A stretch of DNA of 64,000 bases, taken from positions 8,983 to 72,982 of the forward strand of contig JBQTHE010000052.1 in assembly GCA_052390115.1 (NCBI GenBank). Direction: 5' to 3'. Shown here in pieces: positions 63,047 through 64,000 of this stretch. Under the pieces are notes generated by a model that saw only the letters and a program-made list of their open reading frames with translations, did no database searches and was not told the DNA's origin. The DNA comes from GCA-003244245 sp052390115 (GTDB lineage Bacteria > Actinomycetota > Actinomycetes > Mycobacteriales > Pseudonocardiaceae). The translations under genes and the position numbers were made by a program. How positions within the stretch are numbered: position 1 is the stretch's first letter; each line of letters begins with the position of its first letter.

Positions 63047-63472
63047 CTAGAATCCGCGCTTATCTTCTAGAAACTCGACCATAATTCCGCTCGGGTCCTT
63101 GATGAAGAAGTAAGTTACTCCAGTCCTGCCTTGTTGAACTTCGACGTTCGACGCAATGCTGCGGTTCTCGACAAAATTCTTGGCTTCGTGCACCGAGTCG
63201 ACCTTGAGGGCAAAGTGTTTGACCCCGATTCGGGGCAGATCTGTCGCTAGGGATGCCGCGGTCTCGGGCGCGGGTGTCTGATCTCGATACCAGAATATCT
63301 CCAAGTAGTTCGCGCCGAGCTTGAGATGTGCGATCTCCAACTCGCCGTCCGGATCTTTCCAGTGCAACACGACCCTAAACCCGAACCGTTCGTAGAACGC
63401 TACGGATTCTGCCATATCGATCGCACTGATGGCGGCGTGATGAATTGCGAAATCCACTGGCAACTCCTGCAT
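63047..63472 (-). CDS. VOC-superfamily (glyoxalase-like) protein
   Basis: 141 aa. Two beta-alpha-beta-beta-beta modules are visible: AIHHAAISAIDMAESVAFYERFGFRVVLHWKDPDGELEIAHLKLGANYLEIFWYRD and GVKHFALKVDSVHEAKNFVENR, then VTYFFIKDPSGIMVEFLEDK. The His and Glu metal ligands (HHAAI, ELEIA, VKHFAL, IMVEFLE) are kept. Metal-dependent isomerase or dioxygenase chemistry is likely; the substrate is unknown. The gene is AT-richer than its surroundings, suggesting transfer. Confidence 0.88.
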   Translation of the reverse strand: MQELPVDFAIHHAAISAIDMAESVAFYERFGFRVVLHWKDPDGELEIAHLKLGANYLEIFWYRDQTPAPETAASLATDLPRIGVKHFALKVDSVHEAKNFVENRSIASNVEVQQGRTGVTYFFIKDPSGIMVEFLEDKRGF

Positions 63473-63920
63473 ATCTCGACTGATGCGGCGCCGCTACGCC
63501 GCCAGAACCCACCTACAGCTGGGACCGACGCGTGCGGCTGCATCTGTCTGGAGAGCTCACGGAGACAGTCGACGCCGCAAGCAGCGTAGTACCGGGCGAA
63601 TGCACCAGGAGTGCACCGCCGGGGCACCAGCAGACCATTCCAGCCAGACCCCGCTCCGATCAGGCTTCTATCCAGGCCCCAGAGCCGGGACGTTCGAGCC
63701 ACTCGATGCGGTGGTGTGCCGGTTGCCCCGTAGACGCCAGCCGCCGTGGGCGGTGGCGGACCCGACCGGCGGCACTGCTCAGTCCACACCGCGTCCAGTG
63801 GCTCGCCCCGCTCTGGGTGCCATCCATCAGCCAGCGAGACAACCACGGAAGTGGGTCCCGACAGGTGCGTGAGCAAGTCAAGCACGGACGCAGGCACCAG
63901 GACAGGAAGTCGATGCAGCC
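63473..63920. other. Stretch without a confident gene
   Basis: A 194-aa minus-strand frame covers this interval and overlaps the VOC gene. A segment VLDLLTHLSGPTSVVVSLADGWHPERGEPLDAVW looks protein-like, but the rest does not, and the overlap with the VOC gene argues against it. It may be the remains of a small gene. Confidence 0.3.
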
Positions 63921-64000
63921 GTGATCCGCGTAGACCGGGAGCTACTGGTCGAGCTGGCGCGGCTGAACAGTGATATGCCGTCACTCGCTCTGCGAATCAT
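63921..64000 (+). CDS. Possible start of a gene running off the window
   Basis: GTG with a purine-rich AGGACAGGAAG about ten bases upstream, then VIRVDRELLVELARLNSDMP and further helical residues. No stop before the end of the window. Function unknown. Confidence 0.35.
   Translation, partial: MIRVDRELLVELARLNSDMPSLALRI

Noticed and set aside
63400..63984. 194-aa minus-strand frame as a gene
   Set aside because: It overlaps the well-supported VOC gene by about 70 bp, has no ribosome site, and most of the product is unstructured.

Overview
This is high-GC actinobacterial DNA, most like the Pseudonocardiaceae (inferred from content, not from a search). The core gene order rpsP-khpA-rimM-trmD-rplS-lepB-rnhB-DUF2469, the amtB-glnB-glnD cluster beside ftsY and smc, frequent GTG/TTG starts, many 4-bp stop/start overlaps, and several XRE/DUF5753 regulators all point that way. 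A class I fructose-bisphosphatase next to a bacterial-type phosphoribulokinase suggests Calvin-cycle (autotrophic) potential, which is known in some Pseudonocardia.

Layout. 1-6.3 kb is ordinary chromosome: a frameshifted DUF2254 gene, a five-gene operon (DUF4178, DUF2617, DUF4247 lipoprotein, DUF350, membrane spermidine-synthase-like protein), a cation exchanger and a truncated stress gene. 6.5-15.8 kb is a foreign accessory block, partly much richer in AT. It holds a CYTH gene cut by an intact IS30-family element, an SSB-like protein, two small genes driven by duplicated bidirectional promoter cassettes, a long stretch dense in stable inverted repeats (possible structured RNA), a field of small palindromes beside a ribbon-helix-helix-like protein, an AAA+ ATPase, and a large serine recombinase ending at a comM remnant. 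15.9-18.9 kb is a small-protein operon facing an XRE/DUF6879 regulatory unit. 19-25.7 kb carries metabolic genes (LLM flavoenzyme, trehalose-synthase-like GH13, phosphoesterase, lipid kinase, DUF5995).

25.8-33.3 kb is the highlight: a complete lasso-peptide operon (precursor, cyclase, RRE protein, leader peptidase) ending in a long protein-isoaspartate methyltransferase. The predicted core, GSGAVDTADMKQWYN, has an Asp-Thr pair inside the ring, as expected for an aspartimide-modified lasso peptide. Directly upstream is a regulatory operon made of a tandemly duplicated small-protein/DUF6879 pair plus an XRE/DUF5753 regulator. Its promoter shares a near-identical 15-bp element with the lasso promoter.

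33.3-55.8 kb is conserved housekeeping DNA: translation and RNA maturation (rpsP, rimM, trmD, rplS), protein export (lepB, ffh, ftsY), nitrogen control (amtB, glnB, glnD with likely GlnR boxes) and chromosome segregation (smc). 56.4-58.4 kb is the fbp-prk pair. 58.4-64 kb is again accessory: a truncated DUF4143 protein, a TIR-domain gene split by a stop codon, a DUF6247/RelE-like pair, a kinase plus XRE regulator, and a VOC protein. No rRNA, tRNA or CRISPR array was found.
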